A stretch of 17,080 nucleotides of DNA from Leucogyrophana mollusca (taxonomy: Eukaryota > Basidiomycota > Agaricomycetes > Boletales). Below the pieces are notes generated by a model, which saw nothing but the letters and a program-made list of their open reading frames with translations, was not told the DNA's origin and did not search any database. Positions 7,802-14,267 of this stretch are shown in pieces. The stretch spans positions 1-17,080 of the forward strand of contig MU266750.1 of NCBI GenBank assembly GCA_021014945.1. The letters are read 5' to 3'. The position numbers and the translations under genes were made by a program. How positions within the stretch are numbered: the first letter of the stretch is position 1; each line of letters begins with the position of its first letter.

Positions 7802-8090
7802 TTTTGGTTTTGCTGATTCCGCACTCTGCAGTGTACACTGGTGCGCACTGTCTTGATCCAGTGCAGTGCTGTACAGACTGGTATAGTACAGCTATGCTGC
7901 ACTTCTTTCTTATGCTATACTCATTGCTTTGCTGTGTTGGCTGTGTATGCACAGCCTATCCTGTAGATATATAGCTACAATGTGTCCATAGTTAGTTTCC
8001 CTTTGGTAACTTACTCTGGACCACTAGTTCCAGTGCTTAAGGCTGCCCACTTGTGGCTATTTTGCTCCTCAGCTCTTCTGAGCTTCAACA
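7802..8090 (+). mobile_element. LTR, single-module form
   Basis: Degenerate start TTTTGGTTTTGCTGATTCC, end GAGCTTCAACA. It carries GGTAACTTACTCTGGACCAC then TAG followed directly by TTCCAGTGC, i.e. the exact product expected if the GT-AG segment of its relative at 6146 were removed. Flanks ACCAG and TATGG do not match. Confidence 0.8.
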
Positions 8091-8119
8091 TATGGACACA
8101 ATAAAGCCAGAGTTTTGAG
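8091..8119. other. Short unassigned spacer
   Basis: ATATGGACACAATAAAGCC and neighbouring bases match neither the LTR nor a recognised copia segment. Confidence 0.3.
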
Positions 8120-8794
8120 TTAAATAAAGCACAGACAGGAGATTGTTACGCAGGGCTGGTACATGCAGGACTCTCCACGAAGACTTGCATTTCTAGCGAA
8201 CTCTGTGAGGTTCCGAGCATTCTGAGTGGGGACAGTAGCCTGAGCAGCATTGGAGGATGAACTGGAGGGTGTAGATAAAGAAGTGGACAATGTGGATGAT
8301 TCCTGGGCCTTGTTCACATTCTTTGTGCATTTCCTGCACTGTCCTGGTGCTTGCTGCACCTGGTGGGCTTCACTGGCCTGCTGCATGGCCTTGCACTTGT
8401 GTGTGCAGTATCCAGGCTTCTTACAGAAGTAGCAAGTGACAGTGTTGGGGCATCTGCATTGTCCAGAGAACGCAGCAAGCACGGAGTCGCCTTGGGAGGT
8501 GCCAGAACCATCAGCACGATGATGACATTGTGTTTCCTCAGCTAGGAACGCAGCCTTGAGCTCCTGCTTGTCCAGGGACTTGAGAAGCATCAATGAGGAT
8601 GCAAAGTGGTCGAATTCCTCTGCAGGGAGCGAATCATGGCCATGAAGACCAGCTCAGCATCGAAGTCTGCAAGGGTACAGGGCTTGGAAGCATCCTTGGG
8701 ACAGAGTTCTTGGATTTTGGACATGGAGTCCTCAATCCTGGCAATGAGGGAGCTCAGGGACTCGTTATCTTGCTTCCTGATAGAGAAGAAGTCA
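8120..8794 (-). pseudogene. gag: Copia gag fragment, UBN2-type with zinc knuckle
   Basis: Read on the minus strand: DDFFSIRKQDNESLSSLIAR, IEDSMSKIQELCPKDASKP, DFDAELVFMAMIRSLP, a 1-nt frameshift, then SSLMLLKSLDKQELKAAFLA, EETQCHHRADGSG, GQCRCPNTVTCYFCKKPGYC, THKCKAM, and a Ser-rich tail (STLSTSLSTPSSSSSNAAQA) before VPTQNARNLTEFARNASL. The order is that of a copia Gag: UBN2/Retrotran_gag domain then CX2CX4(H)X4C knuckle, with His replaced by Tyr in CYFCKKPGYCTHKC. At 8794 it is fused to an RT fragment. The frame ends in non-copia sequence near 8160. Confidence 0.85.
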
Positions 8795-8874
8795 TGCGAA
8801 GGTCATATCATCCACATAGACTGGCAGAATGATCTTGACTTCACCTCGAGTGAAAACTTGGGGAGTCTTAGCAC
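8795..8874 (-). pseudogene. pol: Copia RT catalytic fragment (YVDD) fused between gag pieces
   Basis: The minus strand reads VFTRGEVKIILPVYVDDMTFA, where YVDD (8807-8818) is the metal-binding motif of the reverse transcriptase active site. It is the only copy in the window with this motif intact in a complete local context. On both sides are gag sequences: the zinc knuckle upstream and the UBN2 region downstream. The downstream junction lies at GCATGACTTC, shared by both partners, so microhomology joining is plausible. Confidence 0.8.
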
Positions 8875-9008
8875 GCCGGGAGCGATGATGCTGAGTGTGC
8901 TGAGGCTGGTACCTGCGCATGACAGCGCAGGCATGAACACAATGGCCAGGGAGTGCGCAGAACAAGCAGAAAGCCTCAGGGGCACATCTGCATTGCTCTA
9001 GTATGAGA
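8875..9008 (-). pseudogene. gag: Copia gag zinc-knuckle fragment, divergent type
   Basis: Reads LEQCRCAPEAFCLFCALPGH, CVHACAVMRRYQPQHTQHHR then SRRAKTPQ. CLFCALPGHCVHAC is a complete CX2CX4HX4C knuckle, expected to bind one zinc ion. It differs strongly from the knuckle at 8394-8440 but matches the piece at 4530-4660, so two Gag lineages are represented. It is in frame with the RT fragment that follows, giving an open 102-residue gag-RT chimera that is unlikely to be functional. Confidence 0.75.
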
Positions 9009-9176
9009 CGTGGCACCTGTATCTGCATTTCAATCAACGTCATCATTGAGTTGGAGAGAGCAGAGAGGATCAGAGGGATCAGAGGAACAAAGACTTGCAT
9101 TTCCAGCGAACTCTATGACATTCTGAGCGTTCTGAGTGGGGACAGAGCCCTGGACAGCATTGGAGGATGAAGTAGA
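9009..9176 (-). pseudogene. pol: Copia gag C-terminus and protease start
   Basis: Minus strand: TSTSSSNAVQGSVPTQNAQN, VIEFAGNASLCSSDPSDPLC, SLQLNDDVD, stop, NADTGATSH. The last block is the protease active site (ADTGATSH) with the preceding Trp codon turned into TGA. The Ser/Thr linker and VPTQNA match the gag tail at 8190-8260. After TSH the sequence jumps to the zinc-knuckle fragment, so the protease is cut off after its first loop. Confidence 0.8.
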
Positions 9177-9405
9177 TGTTAAAGCTGGGAAGCTAACTAG
9201 CCACCAGAACTAGCAGTCCAGAGTAAGTAACCAAAGGGAAATGAATTATGAACTCGATGTATCTATATATCTACAGTAGGGGCTATGCTACACAGCCACC
9301 ACAGCAATCAGGCAGTAGCAAGACCTAGCAAGGAAAGGAGCTGTGCAGTCACAGTATGTACTGCAGTGCATAGGATAATGGCAGTGCACACCAGTACACA
9401 CCACT
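9177..9405 (-). mobile_element. LTR, degenerate and truncated
   Basis: Starts TGTTAAAGCTGGGAAGC and keeps a single GTCCAGAGTAAGTAACC module, TATATATCTACAG and the GCAGTGCATAGGATAATGG segment, then stops near ACACACCAC. The initial palindromic region is shortened and the final ~40 bp are missing. Confidence 0.7.
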
Positions 9406-9529
9406 TTGCAAGGATGGCTTGAAGGAGGCTTTCAAATGCGCAACAGACATGACAGAAGGTACCCCCAGGCAGATATGGCCACCGTCTGCTTGGAAGACAG
9501 TGACATGCTCTTAATGGCATTTATGGAAG

Positions 9530-9900
9530 AGAAAGGTTTACAAACAACCACCGTCCTGGGTTCTTCCAGACTTTGTGCTGGATGATCATTACACTAAGGT
9601 ATTGATCAGAGCCAAGCAAGTCCTTGAAAGCTTTCTGAATTACCATGCAACTAACATACCACTATAGAGAAAATTGAACAATGCAGCCTCCTCAGCCTGT
9701 TGCTCATGGTCCTCAACCTGAAGCAATACAGCAGGGAGCCTCCCATCAACAAAGGCCTCTCTGTGCTGGCTGAGGAGGAACATAGTGACATGGCCTTTGC
9801 TGCCAAATGCGCAGAGGGCTTACTGGCCTGGATGAGCATGACCATGGAAGGTGCTGAAGTTTTTGTTGCAGAGGAACCCCACTTGACCCCCAGTGCACAA
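9530..9900 (-). pseudogene. Degenerate host-type gene remnant, BTB/POZ-like
   Basis: Minus-strand frames separated by indels read HVTMFLLSQHREAFVDGR, LPAVLLQVEDHEQQAEEAAL, FNFLYSGML, then after a 1-nt shift MVIQKAFKDLLGSDQYLSV and MIIQHKVWKNPGRWLFVN. The run xxFxFLYSGML followed by LLGSDQYLS resembles the C-terminal half of BTB/POZ domains (…YTG…LL..ADKY). That is a resemblance by eye only. The plus strand is also open here (9700-10092), so the sense strand is uncertain; I favour minus because its residues are more protein-like. Confidence 0.3.
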
Positions 9901-10273
9901 AGGAGATTTACATCCTCTTTTCTGAGGCTGGGGTCCTCCCATCCGGCAAAAGCAAGATCAGCATCTCCTATGGCTCAAGGTTGTCAGCCCTCAAAATATG
10001 GACTTACACCAGCTGTATCCATGATATGTCAGGCACATAGGCTGCTACCACCATACAGCCATCCGATCTCAAAGCTATTCCTGGAAAATTGAACTACTGG
10101 TACAGCACAACAATGTTTAGCAAATTCCTTGAACCATGAAGCAACCACACATTGCCATCAGCCCCAAGGGTGACTACTGGCCATCTTTAATGGTGGAAGT
10201 AGGTTGGAGCCAGAAATATAAGGACCTTCTGAAGAGTGTGAATATTTGGCTGCTAGATGAAAGAAGTGACGGT
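9895..10273 (+). pseudogene. Broken gene remnant, PD-(D/E)XK nuclease-like
   Basis: Plus-strand frames read CTKEIYILFSEAGVLPSGKS, ISISYGSRLSALKIWTYTSC, stop, AATTIQPSDLKAIPGKLNYW, YSTTMFSKFLEP, and after a 1-nt shift KQPHIAISPKGDYWPSLMVE, VGWSQKYKDLLKSVNIWLL. The block PxI.I.P....WPSLMVEVGxSQ...LL....WL is the pattern of the abundant basidiomycete proteins related to Uma2/PD-(D/E)XK nucleases, in which the acidic and EVG residues form part of the fold. The usual first Asp is Ser here. At least one stop and one frameshift make it non-functional. Family call by pattern, not by search. Confidence 0.4.
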
Positions 10274-10943
10274 TTAGAGGTAGGCAACGGCTCTGGGGAG
10301 GTGAACTATATCATCAACCCTGTGGTTCCTGTTAATGAGAACCGCCTCTGTATTCTCTGCCCACTCTTTCCAGACTACATGGTTTATGTACAACCCGACC
10401 TTTGTAGGGCACAGGGAGCGTCTGCTTACCACCTCCCAATGGATCCCCACAGTAATGGCATTGGCCAGGATCCTGTTCTGGATCACTTTGTGATCCACTC
10501 CCTTCTTTATCTCCCCCAAGTGGTGGTCGTTGATGAGGTGCAGGTTGAGCCCTTCATCATTGTTATAAGATCATAGCTTAAGATGGCTTTTGGTGGTCTC
10601 TTCCTGGATTTCGTCGTGTAGCTTCTGGTCTGACACGGTGGAAATGTTTGGGATCTGTGTGGGATAGTGTCAGCAACTGGCCAGACAAAGACAGTGTCGC
10701 TCTGTTGAAACACATTTCAGTAAGTCAGCCAGCCTTGTTTATTGAAACATGTTTCAGTAAGTTGAAGCCAGGCTTGTTTATTGAAATACATTTCAACTAG
10801 ACAAGTCACTTGTGGGCAATGTTTTATTGAAACATATTTCAATAGCAAGCCTAAAGGAAACATTACTTGCCTTACCTGCATCCCCTTTCTTATCCTTGGC
10901 CTTGTGCCTGGTCACAGAGCACTTGAAGGCAAATGTTAGCCTA
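10266..10943 (-). pseudogene. Unidentified spliced gene remnant, two exons
   Basis: Exon A (10876 to ~10943) reads LTFAFKCSVTRHKAKDKKGD; GT donor GCAG|GTAAGG at 10875; acceptor CAACAG| at 10702; exon B reads in the same phase RHCLCLASC, TGA, HYPTQIPNISTVSDQKLHDE, IQEETTKSHLKL, TGA, SYNNDEGLNLHLINDHHLGE, IKKGVDHKVIQNRILANAIT, VGIHWEVVSRRSLCPTKVGL, YINHVVWKEWAENTEAVLIN, stop after RAVAYL. The phase match across the intron and ~100 clean residues argue for a former gene, with two in-frame TGA codons. No family recognised. It converges on the PD-(D/E)XK-like remnant. Confidence 0.45.
10705..10844. repeat. Four spaced TGAAA...TTTCA palindromes
   Basis: Sites at 10706-10719 (TGAAACACATTTCA), 10743-10756 (TGAAACATGTTTCA, a perfect 14-bp palindrome), 10781-10796 (TTGAAATACATTTCAA) and 10825-10844 (TATTGAAACATATTTCAATA). 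Centre spacing is 37, 39 and 46 bp, and the intervening DNA (CAGTAAGTYRRCCAGSCTTG-like) is also repeated, so this is a degenerate tandem array. TGAAACA is the core bound by Ste12-type factors in yeast; whether that matters here is unknown. The array lies wholly inside the predicted 174-nt intron. Confidence 0.75.
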
Positions 10944-11304
10944 AAGCTAGTTCATAATTTACCAAGGCTTACAACAGAGACTCTGGGGTTGTTGTTCTTT
11001 CTGGGCATTACGTGATTATGTTGTAGATAACAATTGTAACTAAGTAACTATTTTCTGGCGGTTGCTAGTAAAGAGTAATTAAAACTCCACCCAAAATTGT
11101 AGCTAGCTATAACATGAGCAAGTTAAATAGATGTAAATGTCACCAAATGCAGACATGCGATACTCTTTGAGATTTTGCACAGATGGGGAATTAAGCCCTG
11201 TACCTTGGCACAAAAGTGGCCACAGAGCATTGGCCCACTGTGTCACAAGGTATTTAGTATGTTACAATTGTAAGTGTTCTCTTATGATATATGTTGTATA
11301 TATA
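10944..11304. other. Unassigned AT-rich stretch
   Basis: No gene, RNA or repeat I can support. A short palindromic AGCTAGCT occurs near 11101-11108 and (TA)-rich sequence precedes the LTR at 11305. Confidence 0.35.
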
Positions 11305-11436
11305 TGTTTGTTCTGCTGATTCTCTCTGGTGTGCACTGGTGTGCACTGCCTTGGTCCTGTGCACTGCTGTGTACATTACTGTTGTACAGCTCTTTCTGCT
11401 ATTCTGTGCTTGCCTTATATGCTATATTCACTGCAG
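11305..11436 (+). mobile_element. LTR fragment, first 130 bp
   Basis: Starts TGTTTGTTCTGCTGATTC, follows the family through GCACTGGTGTGCACTGCC, CCTGTGCACTGCTGTG and TATTCACTGC, then stops where minus-strand gag starts. Confidence 0.75.
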
Positions 11437-11861
11437 TCGCCTTGTGAACCGCCAGAGCCATCTGTGTGTTTCCTCAGCTAGGAACGCAGCCTTGAGCGCC
11501 TGCTTATGAGAAGCATCAATGAGGACACAGAATGGTCAAATTCTTCAGGCAGAGAGCGGATCATGGCCATAGAGACCAGTTCAGCATTGAGATGTGCGCG
11601 GGACCCGTCATCATGCGTCCTGATAGAGAAGAAGGTTGAAGTGCTTGCAAGGACACTCCTGAACGTGGATGGATGCAAGGGTCGACCACACAGCGATTGG
11701 ATTGTCCTGGACAGTGTCTATGTGGATCCTCTGCTCTGGTGAGAGGCCCAGATACAATTCTCCCACCGCTTTATCTGCTTTTGCATCCCTGGTAGCCCAC
11801 TTGTCATCTCCAGAGCTAGGACACTTCTCCTTGCCACTGACAAACAGCCCGAGGCCTTTAG
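11437..11861 (-). pseudogene. gag: Copia gag fragment, N-terminal UBN2 region
   Basis: Minus strand from 11861: KGLGLFVSGKEKCPSSGDDK, WATRDAKADKAVGELYLGLS, PEQRIHIDTVQDNPIAVWST, LASIHVQE, then after indels FNLLLYQDA, DDGSRAHLNAELVSMAMIRS, LPEEFDHSVSSLMLLIS and AFLAEETHRWLWRFTRR-like. This is the upstream part of the same domain seen at 8120-8794 and together they outline Gag of the family. Compared with that copy ~100 nt of the middle are missing and the frame is broken. It ends exactly at an LTR start (11862). Confidence 0.8.
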
Positions 11862-11921
11862 TGTTGAAGCTCAGAGAGCTATAGGAGTGAAATAGCCACT
11901 ATGTGGGCTGCCTTGAGCACT
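11862..11921 (-). mobile_element. LTR fragment, 60 bp
   Basis: TGTTGAAGCTCAGAGAGC, then AAATAGCCACTATGTGGGC and CCTTGAGCAC; homology ends where plus-strand copia begins. Confidence 0.75.
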
Positions 11922-12036
11922 TGCATCTTACCTGCTCTATGACAACTCCAGAAGACTGGAAGTGTTCCCTATGTATGGTGAAGCAGTTGTTGGATCTGTT
12001 AACTATCTTACCTCCAGCACTCACCCAGACATCTGT
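11922..12036 (+). pseudogene. pol: Copia pol fragment: RT connection
   Basis: Matches 15798-15915: MTTPEDWKCSLCMVKQ-like in shifted frames, then GSVNYLTSSTHPDIC. Relative to 15847-15900 it has a 3-nt insertion (GTTGTT) and several substitutions. It stops at GACATCTGT, where the tRNA-like insert starts. Confidence 0.7.
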
Positions 12037-12286
12037 TACAAATGGGCGAGTGACCATGGGAGAGAAAAGATAACCAGACTAGGGATTGAACCCAGGATCT
12101 CCTGGACATATACCAGTCGCTCTAACCACTGAGCTATATGGTCAAGGGTAACACAGAGTTGAAAGGCTAGACAAGGTGAAGCACAAGCTAGACGTCTTAC
12201 AGCAAGGAAACATCAACTTGCAGCACCAATGATGTGGCTGACAGCACCAAGTGTCTTTAGGCCGTTAGATGAGCACTAGGCATCAT
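12037..12286. other. Foreign insert within copia sequence, contains a tRNA-like unit
   Basis: About 250 bp with no similarity to copia replace ~100 bp of the RT-RNase H region (compare 15915-16010). The left third is the tRNA-like sequence described separately; the right part (12144-12286) contains GCTAGACAAGGTGAAGCACA and a second GCTAGAC but nothing I recognise. No clear flanking duplication was found. Confidence 0.5.
12071..12143 (-). tRNA. tRNA-shaped pseudogene or SINE head, UAU-like anticodon
   Basis: The minus strand folds as a cloverleaf: acceptor GACCATA with TCTGGTT (6 of 7 pairs), D arm GCTC-AGTGGTT-GAGC preceded by TA, anticodon arm CTGG-loop-CCAG (4 pairs plus an A-G mismatch), 5-nt variable loop, T arm CTGGG-TTCAATC-CCTAG. 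A box TAGCTCAGTGGTTAGAGCG and B box GGTTCAATCCC are intact. The loop TATATGT has A instead of the invariant U33, and would give anticodon UAU; no CCA is encoded. TTTT follows 8 nt downstream on the minus strand. More likely a tRNA pseudogene or a tRNA-derived SINE than a working tRNA. Confidence 0.55.
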
Positions 12287-12441
12287 CCAACACCATTGAC
12301 TACTCCATTGTCTACCAGCCAGATCCCCACTGCAATGAGTTGTTCTCTACCTTCTCCCATGCAGATCATGGTGGTTGCAAGGACACAGGGGTGGATACCT
12401 TGTGAAGATTGGCACAGGCGCTGTCTCCTGGCACTCCAAGC
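12287..12441 (+). pseudogene. pol: Copia pol fragment: RNase H
   Basis: Reads TIDYSIVYQPDPHCNELFST, FSHADHGGCKDTG, a gap of ~12 nt, then frameshifted DTL and GTGAVSWHSKL (compare 6950-7110). The catalytic Asp context reads SHADHGG. It joins a minus-strand primer-binding site and leader at 12442, so two elements in opposite orientation meet here. Confidence 0.8.
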
Positions 12442-12456
12442 TGTGGTGTTGTTGAG

Positions 12457-12482
12457 GTGGCTAGAGCGCGGGGCTCATAATC
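12457..12482 (-). promoter_or_regulatory. Second copy of the half-tRNA primer-binding site
   Basis: On the minus strand GATTATGAGCCCCGCGC then TCTAGCCAC follows a 12-bp LTR end (12483-12494). It differs from 4390-4415 at two of 26 positions. The same leader start (CTCAAC after GCCAC) follows in both copies, which confirms that it is a conserved part of the element. Confidence 0.7.
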
Positions 12483-12494
12483 TGTAGAAGCTTA
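12483..12494 (-). mobile_element. LTR stub (12 bp)
   Basis: TGTAGAAGCTTA is the terminal part of a minus LTR next to its primer-binding site; the rest was displaced by the LTR at 12495. The fragment at 12774-12867 may be its other end. Confidence 0.5.
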
Positions 12495-12773
12495 TGTTCG
12501 TTCTGCTGATTCCGCACCTTCTAGTGTGCACTGGTGAGCACTGCCTTTGTCCTGTGCACTGCTGTGCACACTGCTACTGTACTATGCCTTGTACTTGCTG
12601 GACTCACTGCATTGCTATGCTTCCTGTGTATGCACAGCCTATCTTGTAGATATTTAGCTACAATGTCTCCATAGTTAGTTTCCTTTGGTTACTTACTCTG
12701 GACCACTAGTTCCAGTGCTTAAGGCTGCCCACTGAGTGGCTATTTCGCTCCCCAGCTCTTCTGAGCTTTAACA
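12495..12773 (+). mobile_element. LTR, single-module form (279 bp)
   Basis: TGTTCGTTCTGCTGATTCCG to CTGAGCTTTAACA. Contains GGTTACTTACTCTGGACCAC then TAG|TTCCAGTGC without the GT-AG segment. Flanks GCTTA and CAACA do not match although both sides are minus-LTR sequence, so it entered an older LTR and material was lost. Confidence 0.85.
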
Positions 12774-12867
12774 CAACATGTACAGCAAGTACAGCAAACA
12801 CCTCATAAACAGCCATGCACAGCAATGCACAGAGATCAGTAGAAGTGTCCAAAGCAGCGTGGAATTG
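12774..12867 (-). mobile_element. LTR tail fragment
   Basis: CATGTACAGCAAGTACAGCA to GTCCAAAGCAGCGTGGAAT, equivalent to 7411-7507. It lacks the final CACCAGAACAAACA. Confidence 0.7.
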
Positions 12868-12965
12868 GCAATCTAACACATGTCGCACATGGCATTTTCT
12901 GTGTATTAGTGTACTAAGTCTACTGGGACTATTGAGTTCTGGGGTCACGACAGACAATCAATCAT

Positions 12966-13106
12966 TTAGCTGGATGTTGCAATCACGTCTTCAATGTCCA
13001 TCGTCGTCTGTTTCACAGCTGGGCTGACCACCAGAGTTCTGGGGTCAACGCTCAATCGGTATGCGTTCAAATACTCTTGTCCAACTGGTGGGTATTTGCA
13101 TCACAT
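12966..13106 (-). other. Unidentified coding-like shred with stop
   Basis: The minus strand reads CKYPPVGQEYLNAYRLSVDP, RTLVVSPAVKQTTMDIEDVI, ATSS, TAA. The residues look protein-like and end with a proper stop, so this may be the 3' end of a host gene. The 14-mer GAGTTCTGGGGTCA occurs on the plus strand at about 12938 and 13032. No family recognised. Confidence 0.3.
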
Positions 13107-13196
13107 AGTTCTTCATGAATAATATGTGTGGTAGGCCCCTGAGGGGGCCAATTTACAGCAAGGGGTACGGACGAAGGGGATGCCACGCCAACGCTC
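13107..13196. other. Unassigned stretch with a GC hairpin
   Basis: GGCCCCTGAGGGGGCC near 13135-13150 can form a short strong hairpin. Nothing else recognised. Confidence 0.35.
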
Positions 13197-13304
13197 ATTC
13201 CTCCTCCTTCATCTCCTCCTTTACATCCTCCACCTTCATCTCCCTCTCCCCTCCCTCATTGTCCTCCTCCTTCATCTCCCCCTCCTCCTCCTCCTCCTCC
13301 TCTG
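13197..13304. repeat. Polypyrimidine tract, (CTC)-rich
   Basis: About 108 bp almost entirely C and T on the plus strand, with TCCTCC and CTTCATCTCC motifs, ending in a clean run of CTC units (13281-13302). Simple-sequence DNA. Confidence 0.85.
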
Positions 13305-13305
13305 A

Positions 13306-13484
13306 GTTCGCTGTGCTGATTGCGCACTGCCTTGGTCCTGTGCACTGCTGTGCACACTAGTACTGTAAGCTCTTGCTATGCTTCGCTTACTATGTTTGCT
13401 GTACTCACAGCCATGCTGTGCTTGCTGTGTATGCACTGCCCATACTGTAGATATATAGCTACATCCTCCATAGTTAGTTCCCTG
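13306..13484 (+). mobile_element. LTR, truncated at the right
   Basis: From GTTCGCTGTGCTGATTGCGC to CCATAGTTAGTTCCCT. The first two bases of TGTT are altered by the adjoining repeat. It lacks the AGTTACTTACTC module and everything after it. Confidence 0.8.
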
Positions 13485-13539
13485 GGATCAGTAATTGCAA
13501 GGGCGATTGCGCTACTAAACCACTGCAAGTGCTAGAGGA

Positions 13540-13701
13540 TTAGTGGAACTCGTTGTTGCAAGTGTTTGAGCACTAGTGATACTTGTGCTCCAGGTCAAGA
13601 CTCTAGTAGTACTTGTTGCTGCACGATGCTGGGTCCTAGTACTGCCGATCCTTGCACAATGCTGTGACCTAGTACTACCAATCTTTGCACAGTGCCATGC
13701 T
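13540..13701. repeat. Five tandem units of 30-33 bp
   Basis: Units begin at 13540, 13573, 13603, 13636 and 13669, each with a TAGTRSTACT-like start; the last two (CTAGTACTGCCGATCCTTGC, CTAGTACTACCAATCTTTGC) are the most alike. The period is a multiple of three, and the minus strand is open across the array (13515-13757), giving an 11-residue period such as IGSTRSQHCAR. Whether it is translated is unknown. It abuts the 3' end of a copia pol. Confidence 0.65.
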
Positions 13702-13760
13702 CTCTGCCCTATGTTTGGACTTATACCCACTTGAGGGGAGCTGTTCTGGTGATTCAATCC
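13702..13760 (+). mobile_element. Copia pol 3' end, purine tract and LTR stub
   Basis: CCTATGTTTGGACTTATACC is the last conserved segment of pol (compare 7755-7770). It is followed by GAGGGGAGC (13733-13741), a polypurine tract that would prime plus-strand synthesis, and TGTTCTGGTGATTCAATCC, the first 19 bp of the 3' LTR (13742-13760). A minus LTR then interrupts. Confidence 0.65.
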
Positions 13761-13889
13761 TGTTAAAGCTCAGAGAGCGAAATAGCCACTATAAGGGGCT
13801 GCCGGAAGTACTGGGACTGATGTCCAGGGTAAGTAACTATATTCCGTAGGATCATAAGTACAGCATACCTGATGTCCAGAGTAAGTAAC
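13761..13889 (-). mobile_element. LTR, first 130 bp with both modules
   Basis: TGTTAAAGCTCAGAGAGCGA to GTAAGTAAC. Two CTGATGTCCAGRGTAAGTAA copies lie 50-55 bp apart with identical CTGAT tags. The remainder is replaced by C-rich DNA (ACCCCCCCAACCCC). Confidence 0.8.
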
Positions 13890-13988
13890 AACCCCCCCAA
13901 CCCCTGCTCCCCCAGCCACTAATCATAGTCAAACCCAGCTACAGGATATCATTGATATTATGTTAGTAATCAGACAGTCTACACCCTC

Positions 13989-14267
13989 TTAGGTGTTTGC
14001 CACCAGCCCCCAGGTCACATAATCCTCCAGAGCCTCCGCACAACTCTGTTCGTCCGCCTCCTCGGTGGGCATCACGTCACCATTGCTGACGCCAACCATC
14101 CACTCCCAGATCACTTGAATTGTCTGATCCATGGCCTGCATTGTCGCCGCGTTGATCAATTGGTTCCCCATCAGCTGGGACATCCCCCAGTCCATCCCCA
14201 TCATCGCCTCCAACAGCACTGACTCATACATCACCAACTGTCGGCGGTGCCGTTCCCCGAGGACGTC
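13989..14267 (-). CDS. Hypothetical Met-rich reading frame, possible exon
   Basis: A minus-strand frame open from a TGA near 14268 to TAA at 13989-13991 reads DVLGERHRRQLVMYESVLLE, AMMGMDWGMSQLMGNQLINA, ATMQAMDQTIQVIWEWMVGV, SNGDVMPTEEADEQSCAEAL, EDYVTWGLVANT. First internal Met at 14237. It is GC-richer than its surroundings, has a helical amphipathic look and an acidic C-terminal part. No family recognised. It could be a terminal exon of a host gene or a chance frame on one strand; the lack of breaks in ~93 codons favours coding. Confidence 0.4.
   Translation of the reverse strand, partial: DVLGERHRRQLVMYESVLLEAMMGMDWGMSQLMGNQLINAATMQAMDQTIQVIWEWMVGVSNGDVMPTEEADEQSCAEALEDYVTWGLVANT

Noticed and set aside
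9700..10092. 130-codon plus-strand open frame as one gene
   Set aside because: Its parts agree better with a minus-strand BTB-like reading (left) and a different plus frame (right); as a whole it does not read like a protein.
10274..10576. Plus-strand continuation of the PD-(D/E)XK-like frame to 10576
   Set aside because: After ~10266 the plus frame reads like an antisense strand (VVVVDEVQVEPFIIVIRS), while the minus strand is more protein-like and matches the spliced remnant in phase.
12457..12482. Genuine tRNA-Met gene fragment
   Set aside because: Only the D-arm to anticodon half is present and it directly joins an LTR end; the second copy at 4390 has the same arrangement, so it is a primer-binding site.
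13197..13304. Coding region for an acidic/basic low-complexity protein
   Set aside because: Simple polypyrimidine sequence explains the open frames on both strands.
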